A DNA stretch of 64,000 bases from an uncultured Mycoplasmatota bacterium (GTDB lineage: Bacteria > Bacillota_I > Bacilli_A > RF39 > UBA660), in the NCBI GenBank assembly GCA_947649365.1, contig CANSRH010000004.1:1-64000 (forward strand), given 5' to 3'. The notes under the pieces were generated by a model, which saw only the letters and a list, made by a program, of their open reading frames with translations, did no database searches and had not been told where the DNA came from. The number at the start of each line of letters is the position of its first letter. The first letter of the stretch is position 1. The position numbers and the translations under genes are program-made. Of the stretch, positions 49,996 to 58,004 are shown piece by piece.

Positions 49996-51323
49996 GACAA
50001 ATCCTCTATAATCTCTTTAAATTCTAGACCACGTTTTTCAAAATCAGGATATTGGTCCCAAGAAGCACACGCGGGACTAAGTAAGATTACATCTCCTGGA
50101 GAACTTACTTCATAAGCTTTTAAAGTAGCTTCTTTCATTGTAGGAAAAACATAAACTTCTTTCCCGTTTTGTAAAGCAAACTCTTTGATTTTATCTTTTG
50201 TTTCGCCAAAACAGAAAATAGCTTTCACATTTTTTAAATGCGGAGCAATATCTGTAAAAGGAATATTTCGGTCCAATCCTCCCATTAAAAGAAGAGTAGG
50301 CTCTGAAAAAGAATCAAGTGCAATCATGGTAGATTGATTGTTCGTAGCTTTCGAATCGTTATAAAAAGTTCTTCCATTTATTGTTTTAACAAATTCCATG
50401 CGGTGTTCTACGCCACCAAATTCTTTCAAAAAGTCTTGAATTGCTGTATTAGTAACACCAAACAATTTTGCTAAAGCAATACCCACCATACAATTTTCAT
50501 AATTATGTACCCCTTTTAATTTGATAGTGTCACAAGAAACAATGGATTCATCATGATAATAAATTTGATTTTCTTTCAAATAAATATCAGCTGTATTTTT
50601 ACTTGAAAAATAAATGGTATGAGAAGGAATATCATTTGTAAGTTCTAAAACATCATGATTCTCTTGATTTAAAATAGCAATATCCTTTTCCGTGTGGTGA
50701 TTAAAAATTCTTTTTTTCATATTCTTATAGTTTTCATAAGAACCATGAAAATCCAAATGCACTTCACTTAAATTAGTAAGAACACTAATATCCGTTTTGA
50801 ATTGGTACATATCACAAAGTTGATGATCAGAAATTTCTAAAACCAAAATAGAATCACTTTCAATTTCGGGAACCAAAGCGGCAAGGGGAGTACCGATGTT
50901 TCCACCTACATATACTTTTTTTCCACTTCGTTTTAATAATTCATAAGCAATTGTCGTTGTTGTTGTTTTTCCATTGGAACCAGTGATTCCAATAATTGTC
51001 ACATCCTTAGGTAAAAAAGCAAAGCTTGCTTCCATTTCATTCAAAACGGGAATAGCAAGTTGATTGGCTTTTAAAACCGCAGGGGCATCTTTAGGAATTG
51101 CTGGATTTTTAATAACACAATCCCAAGTTTCATTCACTAGAGTTTCTTGGGCATCTGTAATCACAACTTGTATTCCTAAACTTTGCAACTCTTTTAAAGT
51201 TTCCTCCGTTTGTTCTTTCTTATCAGAGATTGTTATTTTATTTTCATAACGGCTAAGAAGTCGTGCAATAGCAAGTCCACTACGAGCCATTCCTAGAATT
51301 AGCACTTTTTGATTATTGATCAT
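49992..51323 (-). CDS. murD: UDP-N-acetylmuramoylalanine-D-glutamate ligase
   Basis: 443 residues. N-terminal Rossmann start VLILGMARSGLAIARLL, ATP loop IGITGSNGKTTTT, the central LEISDHQL and DFHGS regions, the GVEHRMEFV motif, FYNDSKATN and the C-terminal LLMGGLDRN and LLSPACASWDQY. Complete. It adds D-Glu to UDP-MurNAc-L-Ala in the cytoplasm. Its stop overlaps the end of the glycosylase gene by four bases (convergent). It is separated from murC by a lipoprotein gene on the opposite strand. Confidence 0.97.
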   Translation of the reverse strand: MINNQKVLILGMARSGLAIARLLSRYENKITISDKKEQTEETLKELQSLGIQVVITDAQETLVNETWDCVIKNPAIPKDAPAVLKANQLAIPVLNEMEASFAFLPKDVTIIGITGSNGKTTTTTIAYELLKRSGKKVYVGGNIGTPLAALVPEIESDSILVLEISDHQLCDMYQFKTDISVLTNLSEVHLDFHGSYENYKNMKKRIFNHHTEKDIAILNQENHDVLELTNDIPSHTIYFSSKNTADIYLKENQIYYHDESIVSCDTIKLKGVHNYENCMVGIALAKLFGVTNTAIQDFLKEFGGVEHRMEFVKTINGRTFYNDSKATNNQSTMIALDSFSEPTLLLMGGLDRNIPFTDIAPHLKNVKAIFCFGETKDKIKEFALQNGKEVYVFPTMKEATLKAYEVSSPGDVILLSPACASWDQYPDFEKRGLEFKEIIEDLS

Positions 51324-51480
51324 TTGAAAAACCTCATTTCCAATTCAAATTTATTCATAAATTGTATCAATAAAAGATATGTTTATTATAGTGCATAATT
51401 GCATAAATTTCCAAATAAAATTTTACTTTGCATAAAAAGTATTTTTTTGATATAGTTATGATAAGAAAGGTGTGAGAATT

Positions 51481-51936
51481 TTGAAAAAGCTTGTAGTATT
51501 AGTTGGATTTGTTCTTCTTGTTGCAAGTGGCTGCGGAAGCGAAAAAACAATGACCTGTACAAGAACAATGGACCAAAATGGAATGAAAGCAGATTTGCGT
51601 TATGAAGTGAACTACAAAGGAAATACTGTTTCAAAAGTAAAATCTACAGAAAAAATCACTATCGAAGGTGATGACGCTGCGGATACTTTAGAAACATACA
51701 AAACAACAGTAGAAAATACGTATGCTCCATACAAAGATGTAGAACATTATAATTATAACGTTTCTGTAGATGGTAATACACTAACAAGTACAGTAGATAT
51801 TGATTATTCTAAAATCGATACGAAAAAAATGATCGAAATCGATTCAGCCAATAGCCAATTAATCAAAGATGGAAAAATTAATATCGATGATTTAAAAAGC
51901 GCTTATAGTTCTGCTGGAATTACCTGCGAAAAATAA
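51481..51936 (+). CDS. YehR-type (DUF1307) lipoprotein
   Basis: 151 residues from TTG 51481, eight bases after AAAGGTG; a GTG at 51472 overlaps that site. Lipobox VLLVASGC with Cys at about 17. The mature domain matches DUF1307/YehR lipoproteins: T-C-T-R-T near the front, the beta strand VKSTEKITIEG and VDIDYSKIDTKK. Function unknown. It is inserted, on the plus strand, between murD and murC, both minus, and shares a terminator with murC. Confidence 0.85.
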   Translation: MKKLVVLVGFVLLVASGCGSEKTMTCTRTMDQNGMKADLRYEVNYKGNTVSKVKSTEKITIEGDDAADTLETYKTTVENTYAPYKDVEHYNYNVSVDGNTLTSTVDIDYSKIDTKKMIEIDSANSQLIKDGKINIDDLKSAYSSAGITCEK

Positions 51937-51939
51937 AAG

Positions 51940-51970
51940 AGTTATTCAATCAAAGAATAACTTTTTTTTT
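51940..51970. terminator. bidirectional terminator
   Basis: The stem AGTTATTC/GAATAACT (51940-51947, 51955-51962) with a T run on the plus side serves the lipoprotein gene. It overlaps the last codons of murC on the other strand. Confidence 0.75.
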
Positions 51971-53342
51971 CTATCAACTGATAGCCAACTTGATTAATCG
52001 TACCAGCACCAATAGTGACTATAATATCGCTCATCTCTACATGTTCTTTCAAATAAGAAACGATTGCATCATAATTTTCAAAATAAAAACAATTTTCATT
52101 TTCTAACTTTATCAAATTTTCTAAATCTTTAGAAGAAATACCATAAGTATTAACTTCACGTGCCGCATAAATATCTGCCAAAAGAATACAATCAAATTCC
52201 TTCAAAACACTTGCAAATTCCTTCAAATGGTCCTTTGTTCTAGAATAGGTATGTGGTTCAAAAACCGCCCAAGTTTTATTATGAGGAATATCTCTACTAC
52301 AAGAAAGAGTCGTTTTAATTTCTGTTGGATGGTGGGCATAATCATCATAAACAGGAATCCCTTTAAACTCACCAATTTTTTCAAATCTTCGATTAGCTCC
52401 CGTAAAAGTAGACAATCCTTTTTGAATCAATGATTTTTCCATAAAATACAAATCACATGTTGCAATCGTAGCAAGAGCATTCAAAACATTATGTTTTCCA
52501 TGCACTTGCAAAGTATAAGTATCATAAAATTCCTTATTTTTAAAAACAGAAAAAGTAGGGTAGCCATAAGAATCAAAACGAATCTCTTTCGCAACAAAAG
52601 TAGCATGTTCATTTTCTATTCCATAACCAATCACTTGATGAGTTGTCTTAGAAACAACTTCCCTTGTATTTTCATCATCCAAATTAGCAATCACAACACC
52701 AGTTTCATTCAAACGTTCTGTAAATTTAAAAAAAGATTGTTTGATATGCTCAATATTTTTAAAATAATCCAAATGGTCATTATCAATATTCAAAAGAATA
52801 GCCGTATGAGGAAAAAATTCTAAAAAAGAATCAACATACTCACAAGCCTCCAAAATAAAATAATTGCTATTTCCTGTTCGATTATTGCCACCAATTTTCT
52901 TTAAATAAGCACCCACTTCAATCGTTGGATCGAAATTCGCTTCCAAAAAACAAGTGGCAATCATAGAAGTTGTGGTTGTTTTTCCATGTGTACCACTAAT
53001 ACAAATACACTCAGAATAGCATTTTGTAATTGCTCCCAAAAATTCACTTCGTTCCATCATTTTCTTACCCAATCGTTGTGCTTCCACAAATTCAGCATCC
53101 TCTTTTGGAATCGCTGCTGTATACACAATCAAATCAGCAAAAGAAACCATTTCAGGATGGTGTCCAATTTGTACATCCACACCCAAGCTTTTTAAATGAA
53201 GGGTATTTTCACTTTCCTTTGCATCACTACCTGTAATACAAAAACCAAAATGGGTTATATGTTCGGCAAGACCGCTCATACTCACGCCACCAATCCCAAT
53301 CATATGAATTCTTTTATACATACTTATACTATCTAAAGTCAT
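51942..53342 (-). CDS. murC: UDP-N-acetylmuramate-L-alanine ligase
   Basis: 466 residues. N-terminal IHMIGIGGVSMSGLAEH, ATP loop CISGTHGKTTTTSMIA, the EACEYVDSFL region, NIDNDHLDYF, VYDDYAHHPTEI and the C-terminal FEPHTYSRTKD and DIYAAREV motifs. Complete and canonical. It adds L-Ala to UDP-MurNAc, the first amino acid of the peptidoglycan stem. The ribosome site is GAGGAGAG. It is divergent from the phosphodiester glycosidase gene. Confidence 0.97.
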   Translation of the reverse strand: MTLDSISMYKRIHMIGIGGVSMSGLAEHITHFGFCITGSDAKESENTLHLKSLGVDVQIGHHPEMVSFADLIVYTAAIPKEDAEFVEAQRLGKKMMERSEFLGAITKCYSECICISGTHGKTTTTSMIATCFLEANFDPTIEVGAYLKKIGGNNRTGNSNYFILEACEYVDSFLEFFPHTAILLNIDNDHLDYFKNIEHIKQSFFKFTERLNETGVVIANLDDENTREVVSKTTHQVIGYGIENEHATFVAKEIRFDSYGYPTFSVFKNKEFYDTYTLQVHGKHNVLNALATIATCDLYFMEKSLIQKGLSTFTGANRRFEKIGEFKGIPVYDDYAHHPTEIKTTLSCSRDIPHNKTWAVFEPHTYSRTKDHLKEFASVLKEFDCILLADIYAAREVNTYGISSKDLENLIKLENENCFYFENYDAIVSYLKEHVEMSDIIVTIGAGTINQVGYQLIEKKSYSLIE

Positions 53343-53475
53343 AAAACTCTCCTCATTTCTTCCTTATTATATCTTATGAAACCAAAAATGAAAAGAAGTC
53401 ATGAACAAATTGAAAACTAACACTTGCAAAAAAAGAAACTTTCCTGTATATATGAATATAGAAAAAGGTGTAAAA

Positions 53476-54750
53476 ATGAAAAAGCGATTCCTAAAACAAA
53501 ATTTTCTTTTCTTCTTATTTTTTCTTCCTATTCTTCTTGTTGTCTTTGTAATCGGAATGCATAGTAAAGAACTTATCAATACAACCATTCATCTTCTTTC
53601 TTTCTTACTACTATTTATAATAAGTGTTCTTCTATGTACAAGCCTTATTTTTAATAAAAAAAACAAAAAAGAAAAATGGTCCAAAAAGAAAAAAATAATT
53701 TTTATTGTTTTCTTTTCATTAGAAATTGTAGGAAGTACTACTTTGTTAACACTTCTTTATGGACCATGGGATCAATTTCGTGACTGGTTAATTCCTTCTG
53801 CTATGACCACCATGCATCATAAATATTTAGCTACTTGGTTTTACAGCGAAGAAGAAATAAAATACGTATTAGAAAACAATCAAGTGATTGAACAAAAAGA
53901 GCCAACGAATGAAGAATTAATAGAACCAGAAATCATTCCTCCTGTAGTATATGAAAATGAATTTGAAGAAAAAATATTCAAAGACAAAAAAGAAGACGAA
54001 ATCTATAGAATCATTCCCATAGAAGAAAAAAAGTTTACAGGGTACTTAGCAGTCATTTATGACCCCTCAAGAGTAAGTGTAACAACAACTAGATTTTTAG
54101 ACGTACGAGGACAATATGTTACGGAAATGGCCTCAGAATCAAAAGCGTTATTAGCAATCAATGGAGGAGGATTCATTGATCCCAATCTTAATGGTGCTGG
54201 TGGATCTCCTCAAGGAATAACCATCAAAAATAAAAAAGTCATTACAAAATACAATTATAGTATTTCAGGGGGACTCATTGGACTAAACGAAGACAACAAA
54301 CTTATTTTAGGAAGAATGACAGTAGAAGAAGCACAAAAGAAAAACATTCGAGATGGAGTATCCTTTGGACCCTTTTTGATTGTCAACGGAAAAAAATCAT
54401 TTATCAAAGGAAATGGGGGATGGGGAACTGCTCCTAGAAGTGCGATTGGGCAAAGAAAAGATGGAATCATCCTTCTACTTGTTGTTGATGGAAGAACGTT
54501 AAAATATCCTGGAGCGAGTATGGTAGATTTAACTACAATTTTAGATAATTATGGTGCCATGAATGCAGCCAACTTAGATGGGGGAACCTCAAGTACCATC
54601 GTTTTACCAGAAGAAGAAGCAAAAAAATACAAAAAAGAAAGTGAATTAAAAAACAGCTGTCGAAAAAACTATTGTTACATCAATAACCCCATTGATAGTA
54701 CTGGGGCTCATAAAACAAGGCCTGTTGCTAGTTCCATCATCGTAAAATAA
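53476..54750 (+). CDS. membrane-anchored phosphodiester glycosidase (NAGPA-like)
   Basis: 424 residues from ATG 53476 (AAAGGTG upstream; the longer frame from 53401 lacks a good site). Three membrane helices in the first 120 residues (FFLFFLPILLVVFVIGM and two more), then an external domain: LLAINGGGFID near residue 225, GITIKNKKV, SFGPFLIVNG, TAPRSAIGQ, and NLDGGTSST near the end. This is the NAGPA/phosphodiester glycosidase fold, found in many Bacillota secreted proteins, that cleaves sugar phosphodiesters, possibly in wall polymers or exopolysaccharides. It is probably cotranscribed with the next membrane gene. Confidence 0.88.
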   Translation: MKKRFLKQNFLFFLFFLPILLVVFVIGMHSKELINTTIHLLSFLLLFIISVLLCTSLIFNKKNKKEKWSKKKKIIFIVFFSLEIVGSTTLLTLLYGPWDQFRDWLIPSAMTTMHHKYLATWFYSEEEIKYVLENNQVIEQKEPTNEELIEPEIIPPVVYENEFEEKIFKDKKEDEIYRIIPIEEKKFTGYLAVIYDPSRVSVTTTRFLDVRGQYVTEMASESKALLAINGGGFIDPNLNGAGGSPQGITIKNKKVITKYNYSISGGLIGLNEDNKLILGRMTVEEAQKKNIRDGVSFGPFLIVNGKKSFIKGNGGWGTAPRSAIGQRKDGIILLLVVDGRTLKYPGASMVDLTTILDNYGAMNAANLDGGTSSTIVLPEEEAKKYKKESELKNSCRKNYCYINNPIDSTGAHKTRPVASSIIVK

Positions 54751-54767
54751 AAAAAGAGGAGAAAAAA

Positions 54768-55697
54768 ATGGAAGAAAAAGAAATAGAAAAAATAATTCAT
54801 CCTGAAAAGAAATTATGGATATTTCTTATTAGTTTTGTAAGCATTGCTACTCTATGCATTGCCTTTCCTTTTTTCATCAAATTCAGGAATGCAGAACAAA
54901 ATAACGAATATATCAACATAAACGAATTAGTAGAAAAAGAAAAAGAGCAATTCGTAAAAATAGAAATTGAAAAACTACCGGTTATGCTTTCATCAACTAA
55001 AAAAGAAAAACAACTTTATTTTGTTACTGACACAAACAACAACATATACGTTGTAGAAATGTTTGATGAAACATTTAAAAAAATAGTAGAAACCTTAGAA
55101 AAAGAAACCGGGAAACTAAAAAGTCCTTATGAAATCAAAGGGACTACTAAAAATTGGGAGCAACAAATAAAAAATACAACCATTGTGAATAGTTATAGAA
55201 TTTATCCAAACAAAAAAATACAAGAAGAAAATTTTACAGAATATTTTGAAGAATTTTATATCAGTGAAACAAAAAGAAATGACAGAATGATTTCTTTATC
55301 AATCAGTATAGTTTTTTTTGGTGTCTTTTTCCTTATTTTAGTTCTAGGATATTTAATTCCTTCTCTTTTAAAAACAAAGAAAACAAGAAAAAACAAAGTC
55401 TTAATGGACGAATTAAGAAAAGAATTAAATAATTTAACCTCTACTCCTTATAAAAAACAGCGAATTTATTTAACAAAGAACTACATTGTTGCAGGTTTAG
55501 AAGTAATAGAATACAAAAACATAAAAGAAATATTTATAGAAGAAGTCAAAAAATATGGAGCCACCATTGGAAAAAATTTAGTAATTTTCAATCAAGAGGA
55601 TAAAAAAATAATGATTGGTTCTATTGCTGGAACAAGCAATATACTAGAAGACATTCTAAAAGACATAGAACAGAAACAAAATGCTTTGATCGAATGA
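54768..55697 (+). CDS. hypothetical membrane protein
   Basis: 309 residues, AAAGAGGAGAAAAAA before the ATG, 18 bases after the glycosidase gene. Membrane helices at about 15-35 (LWIFLISFVSIATLCIAFPF) and 180-205 (SLSISIVFFGVFFLILVLGY) flank an external domain of about 140 residues, with a cytoplasmic C-terminal domain of about 100 residues (IYLTKNYIVAG, YGATIGKNLVIF). Not recognised. Its operon position suggests work with the glycosidase in the envelope. Confidence 0.75.
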   Translation: MEEKEIEKIIHPEKKLWIFLISFVSIATLCIAFPFFIKFRNAEQNNEYININELVEKEKEQFVKIEIEKLPVMLSSTKKEKQLYFVTDTNNNIYVVEMFDETFKKIVETLEKETGKLKSPYEIKGTTKNWEQQIKNTTIVNSYRIYPNKKIQEENFTEYFEEFYISETKRNDRMISLSISIVFFGVFFLILVLGYLIPSLLKTKKTRKNKVLMDELRKELNNLTSTPYKKQRIYLTKNYIVAGLEVIEYKNIKEIFIEEVKKYGATIGKNLVIFNQEDKKIMIGSIAGTSNILEDILKDIEQKQNALIE

Positions 55698-55890
55698 AAA
55701 AGGACGATTTACTAAAAAATATAGACAAAATACATACAACAGAATTGTGGAAAATACGAATAAAAAGAAATTTAAAATAAAAATTGTGATAGAAAAAGAC
55801 AAGGAAAAAACTGGTATTGTGAAACAATGGATATTTGAATCATTATCAAAGCGAGTAACTACACCATTATAACTGCACATAAGAAGAGGA
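55694..55890 (+). pseudogene. DUF3781 protein remnant
   Basis: An ATG overlapping the previous stop starts DLLKNIDKIHTTELWKIRIK and stops after 28 codons. Farther on, in another frame, GKNWYCETMDI, a TGA, and ASNYTIITAHKKR follow. Together they match the start and end of a DUF3781 protein (IHTTELG..RI...L ... GKNWY ... YTIITAHK). At least one frameshift and one stop make it a pseudogene. Confidence 0.75.
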
Positions 55891-55896
55891 AGAAAA

Positions 55897-56397
55897 ATGG
55901 AAAAAATAGAATTTAAAAAAATAAGTGAATTTAAAAAAGGAACATTATACAATCAATTAGTAGATGCTTATTCTTTTCATACAGATTGCAAAAACAATTG
56001 GGAAAAACAATGGAAAGAATATGACGATTTCTTCTATGCAAATCAGAAAAATATTGCAGATAAATATGGATTTGTGACACTAGTAGATAAAGAGGTAGTA
56101 GGTCACATTTCTTGGGACCCTAGAAAGCGACCACAATCTGTTTCCATAGGACACAATTGTATCTTATCAAAATGGAAAGGAAAAGGATATGGAAAAAAGC
56201 AATTGGAAGAAGCGATACGAAGAATAAAAGAATACAAGCCCAAAAAAATAATAGTGACAACGAATGAAATTACTATAGCAGCTCAAAAAAATTATGAAAG
56301 TGTAGGATTTGTAAAAGTGAAAGAAAGAAAAAATACAGAATATCCTTTTGCAGGCAATTATATTGATTATGAACTAAAAATAGAAAGCCATGAGTAA
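55897..56397 (+). CDS. GNAT-family N-acetyltransferase
   Basis: 166 residues, AAGAGGAAGAAAA before the ATG. The GNAT core shows VVGHISWDPR (strand with beta bulge), SIGHNCILSKWKGKGYGKKQLEEA with the acetyl-CoA loop K-G-x-G-Y-G-K, and AAQKNYESVGF at the C-terminal motif. The substrate is unknown. The start follows the dead DUF3781 gene, whose last out-of-frame codons overlap it. Confidence 0.9.
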   Translation: MEKIEFKKISEFKKGTLYNQLVDAYSFHTDCKNNWEKQWKEYDDFFYANQKNIADKYGFVTLVDKEVVGHISWDPRKRPQSVSIGHNCILSKWKGKGYGKKQLEEAIRRIKEYKPKKIIVTTNEITIAAQKNYESVGFVKVKERKNTEYPFAGNYIDYELKIESHE

Positions 56398-56443
56398 CTA
56401 TAGAAGAAAAAAACAAAATAACTTTATTTAAAAGGAGAATACC

Positions 56444-56707
56444 ATGAACAAACAAGAAATTCCCGTATGGGATTGGATGGAAAATTATGGAACCTATCGT
56501 TGTAAAATTGGTGAAGCGATGAATAAAGTGGGCATTTCTATTTCAAAAATGAGAAAATTAACTGGTTTAAATCATGATGTTGTAAAAAAATATTATGAAG
56601 ACAAAATTATTCGTATGGATAAAGATGTCTTAGCTAGAATAAGCTACATTTTACTTTCTTATGGGGTGGATCCAAATACTTTAATCGAATATATTCCACC
56701 TAAATAA
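56444..56707 (+). CDS. small Xre-like HTH protein
   Basis: 87 residues, AAAGGAGAATACC before the ATG. A helix-turn-helix region spans about residues 20-75: CKIGEAMNKVGISISKMRKLTGL, DVVKKYYEDK, then VLARISYILLSYGVDPNTLIEYIPP. This is the short HTH_26/Xre type in which the C-terminal part is an extended leucine helix. Targets unknown. Single gene. Confidence 0.8.
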   Translation: MNKQEIPVWDWMENYGTYRCKIGEAMNKVGISISKMRKLTGLNHDVVKKYYEDKIIRMDKDVLARISYILLSYGVDPNTLIEYIPPK

Positions 56708-56769
56708 GTTGATTTATTAATTAAATTTATTGAACTTTTATAAATGAAAATAAAGAACAGGTGAAAGTG

Positions 56770-57432
56770 ATGAAAAAGAAATACTTAATTATAACTATAA
56801 TATGTATCATTATTTCAATAATATTGGGTATTATTGCCAATGATATTTTAGTTGGAGGTCCAATACTTTTAACAGGATTATTATGCGCTTATTTTGCAAG
56901 TGAAGGAAAACGAATGAATTACATTTTAGGTTTGATTAATTATTTATTAATGGGCTTTGTTTCATTTAAAAACAATTTATATGGAATCTTTTTCTTTTAC
57001 ACATTTGTATTTTCACCACTACAGATTAATGGATTTATAACTTGGAAAAAGAATTTAAATGCTGAAAAGAATGTAAAGGTACGAGAATTTACTTTAAAAA
57101 ATTCTATAATTATTACACTATCTTGTATATTTGGAAGCTTATTATTAGGATATTTGCTTACTTTTATACCAAATCAGAGATTAGCATTTATGGATGCAAG
57201 TTCTAATTGCATTAATCTATGTGGAGTTATGTTAATGATATTAAGATTTAAAGAATCATGGTGGTTATGGTTAATCAATAATGTTATTGATTTAAGCATT
57301 TGGATGCTTACTTTTATAAATAAAGGTGAAGGATCAACAATGATGTTATTGGTATCTATTGGCTATTTATTAATAAATATTTATGGAATAATTAAATGGA
57401 ATATAGAAGCAAAGAAAAATAAGTGCGATTGA
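56770..57432 (+). CDS. PnuC-like nicotinamide riboside/vitamin transporter
   Basis: 220 residues from ATG 56770 (AGGTGA upstream). Seven or so membrane helices. PnuC-family marks include NYLLMGFVSFKNNLYGIFFFY, FSPLQINGFITWKKN, a LRFKESWWLWLINNVIDLSIWM segment (the W-x-x-W/N-x-x-D motif for ligand binding) and a final helix. PnuC proteins carry nicotinamide riboside or related vitamins by facilitated diffusion. No NAD+ riboswitch is seen upstream; only 62 bases separate it from the HTH gene. Confidence 0.85.
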   Translation: MKKKYLIITIICIIISIILGIIANDILVGGPILLTGLLCAYFASEGKRMNYILGLINYLLMGFVSFKNNLYGIFFFYTFVFSPLQINGFITWKKNLNAEKNVKVREFTLKNSIIITLSCIFGSLLLGYLLTFIPNQRLAFMDASSNCINLCGVMLMILRFKESWWLWLINNVIDLSIWMLTFINKGEGSTMMLLVSIGYLLINIYGIIKWNIEAKKNKCD

Positions 57433-57454
57433 TATTTAAAAAGAAAATACAAAT

Positions 57455-57482
57455 TTGACATTTTACTAAAAAATGCTATAAT
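57455..57482 (+). promoter_or_regulatory. consensus promoter of the thr leader/thrS unit
   Basis: TTGACA (57455-57460), a 16-base spacer and TATAAT (57477-57482): both hexamers are perfect. The start point would be near 57489, giving a 5' end only about 20 bases before the leader-peptide ATG. Confidence 0.88.
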
Positions 57483-57511
57483 TAAATTACTTTTTGAAAG
57501 GGAGTATTTAT

Positions 57512-57592
57512 ATGTTAAACAATCAATCAACGACAACAACTTATACGACAACGAAATCAATTGTTACTATTGATTGTTTTAGCATTGTTTAA
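57512..57592 (+). CDS. threonine-rich attenuation leader peptide
   Basis: 26 codons from ATG 57512, preceded by GAAAGGGAG nine bases upstream. The peptide has M-L-N-N-Q-S, then Thr x4, Tyr, Thr x3, Lys-Ser-Ile-Val-Thr and a hydrophobic end. Eight of 26 residues are Thr, seven of them in an eight-codon run (57530-57553). It is followed by a terminator hairpin and lies upstream of thrS. The arrangement copies the logic of the E. coli thr leader (a Thr/Ile-rich peptide): a ribosome stalling for lack of Thr-tRNA would alter RNA folding and allow read-through. Alternative RNA pairings are described in the findings. Confidence 0.75.
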   Translation: MLNNQSTTTTYTTTKSIVTIDCFSIV

Positions 57593-57629
57593 TAAAAGTA
57601 TAAATTTTAAATACTTATATCATTATTAC

Positions 57630-57664
57630 AAAGTCTATTACAATCAAGTAGTAGACTTTTAATT
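57630..57664 (+). terminator. attenuator terminator of the thr leader
   Basis: AAAGTCTATTAC (57630-57641) pairs with GTAGTAGACTTT (57648-57659), 12 bp with one G-U pair, loop AATCAA, followed by TAATTTTA. The loop plus the last two arm bases (ACAATCAA, 57640-57647) can instead pair with TTGATTGT (57570-57577) in the leader-peptide gene. Confidence 0.7.
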
Positions 57665-57736
57665 TTATGGAAATTAAATCAATGGAAAATGATATTATAT
57701 TAATATAAAGACTATAATATAGGACATGATTATTAA

Positions 57737-57912
57737 GAACTTATTTTAAAGAGAGTTATCGATTTGGTGGAAAGATAATGAATAAACTTAATAATTACTA
57801 CCTATTATGTTGCGCAGGAAACTGATAGCCCGATAAGTTCGGTTAAAATGAATTAAGTTAAAATAAGGATGGTACCGTCTTTTTAGACTCCTAATATGGT
57901 ATCATTCTTTTT
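57737..57912 (+). promoter_or_regulatory. T-box leader of thrS
   Basis: Stem I closes with GAACTTAT (57737-57744) and ATAAGTTC (57833-57840) and contains GGTGGAAAG; a Thr codon (ACT or ACC, 57797-57802) is available in the specifier region. The T-box core AAGGATGGTACCGT (57865-57878) follows. The terminator GATGGTACC (57868-57876) with GGTATCATT (57898-57906), then CTTTTT, is exclusive with the antiterminator. Uncharged tRNA-Thr would bind and allow read-through. A TATAAT at 57713 may give it a second promoter. Confidence 0.88.
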
Positions 57913-58004
57913 GTTATTTAAAGGAGATGGTAAATGGATGGAAACGGAAAGTGATACGATAAACTCCCAATCAAAAAGTTAATAAAAGAAAGAAGGAAAT
58001 AAAA

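Noticed and set aside
52227..53236. Plus-strand ORFs opposite murC
   Set aside because: murC is complete and canonical on the other strand; these are shadows of its codons.
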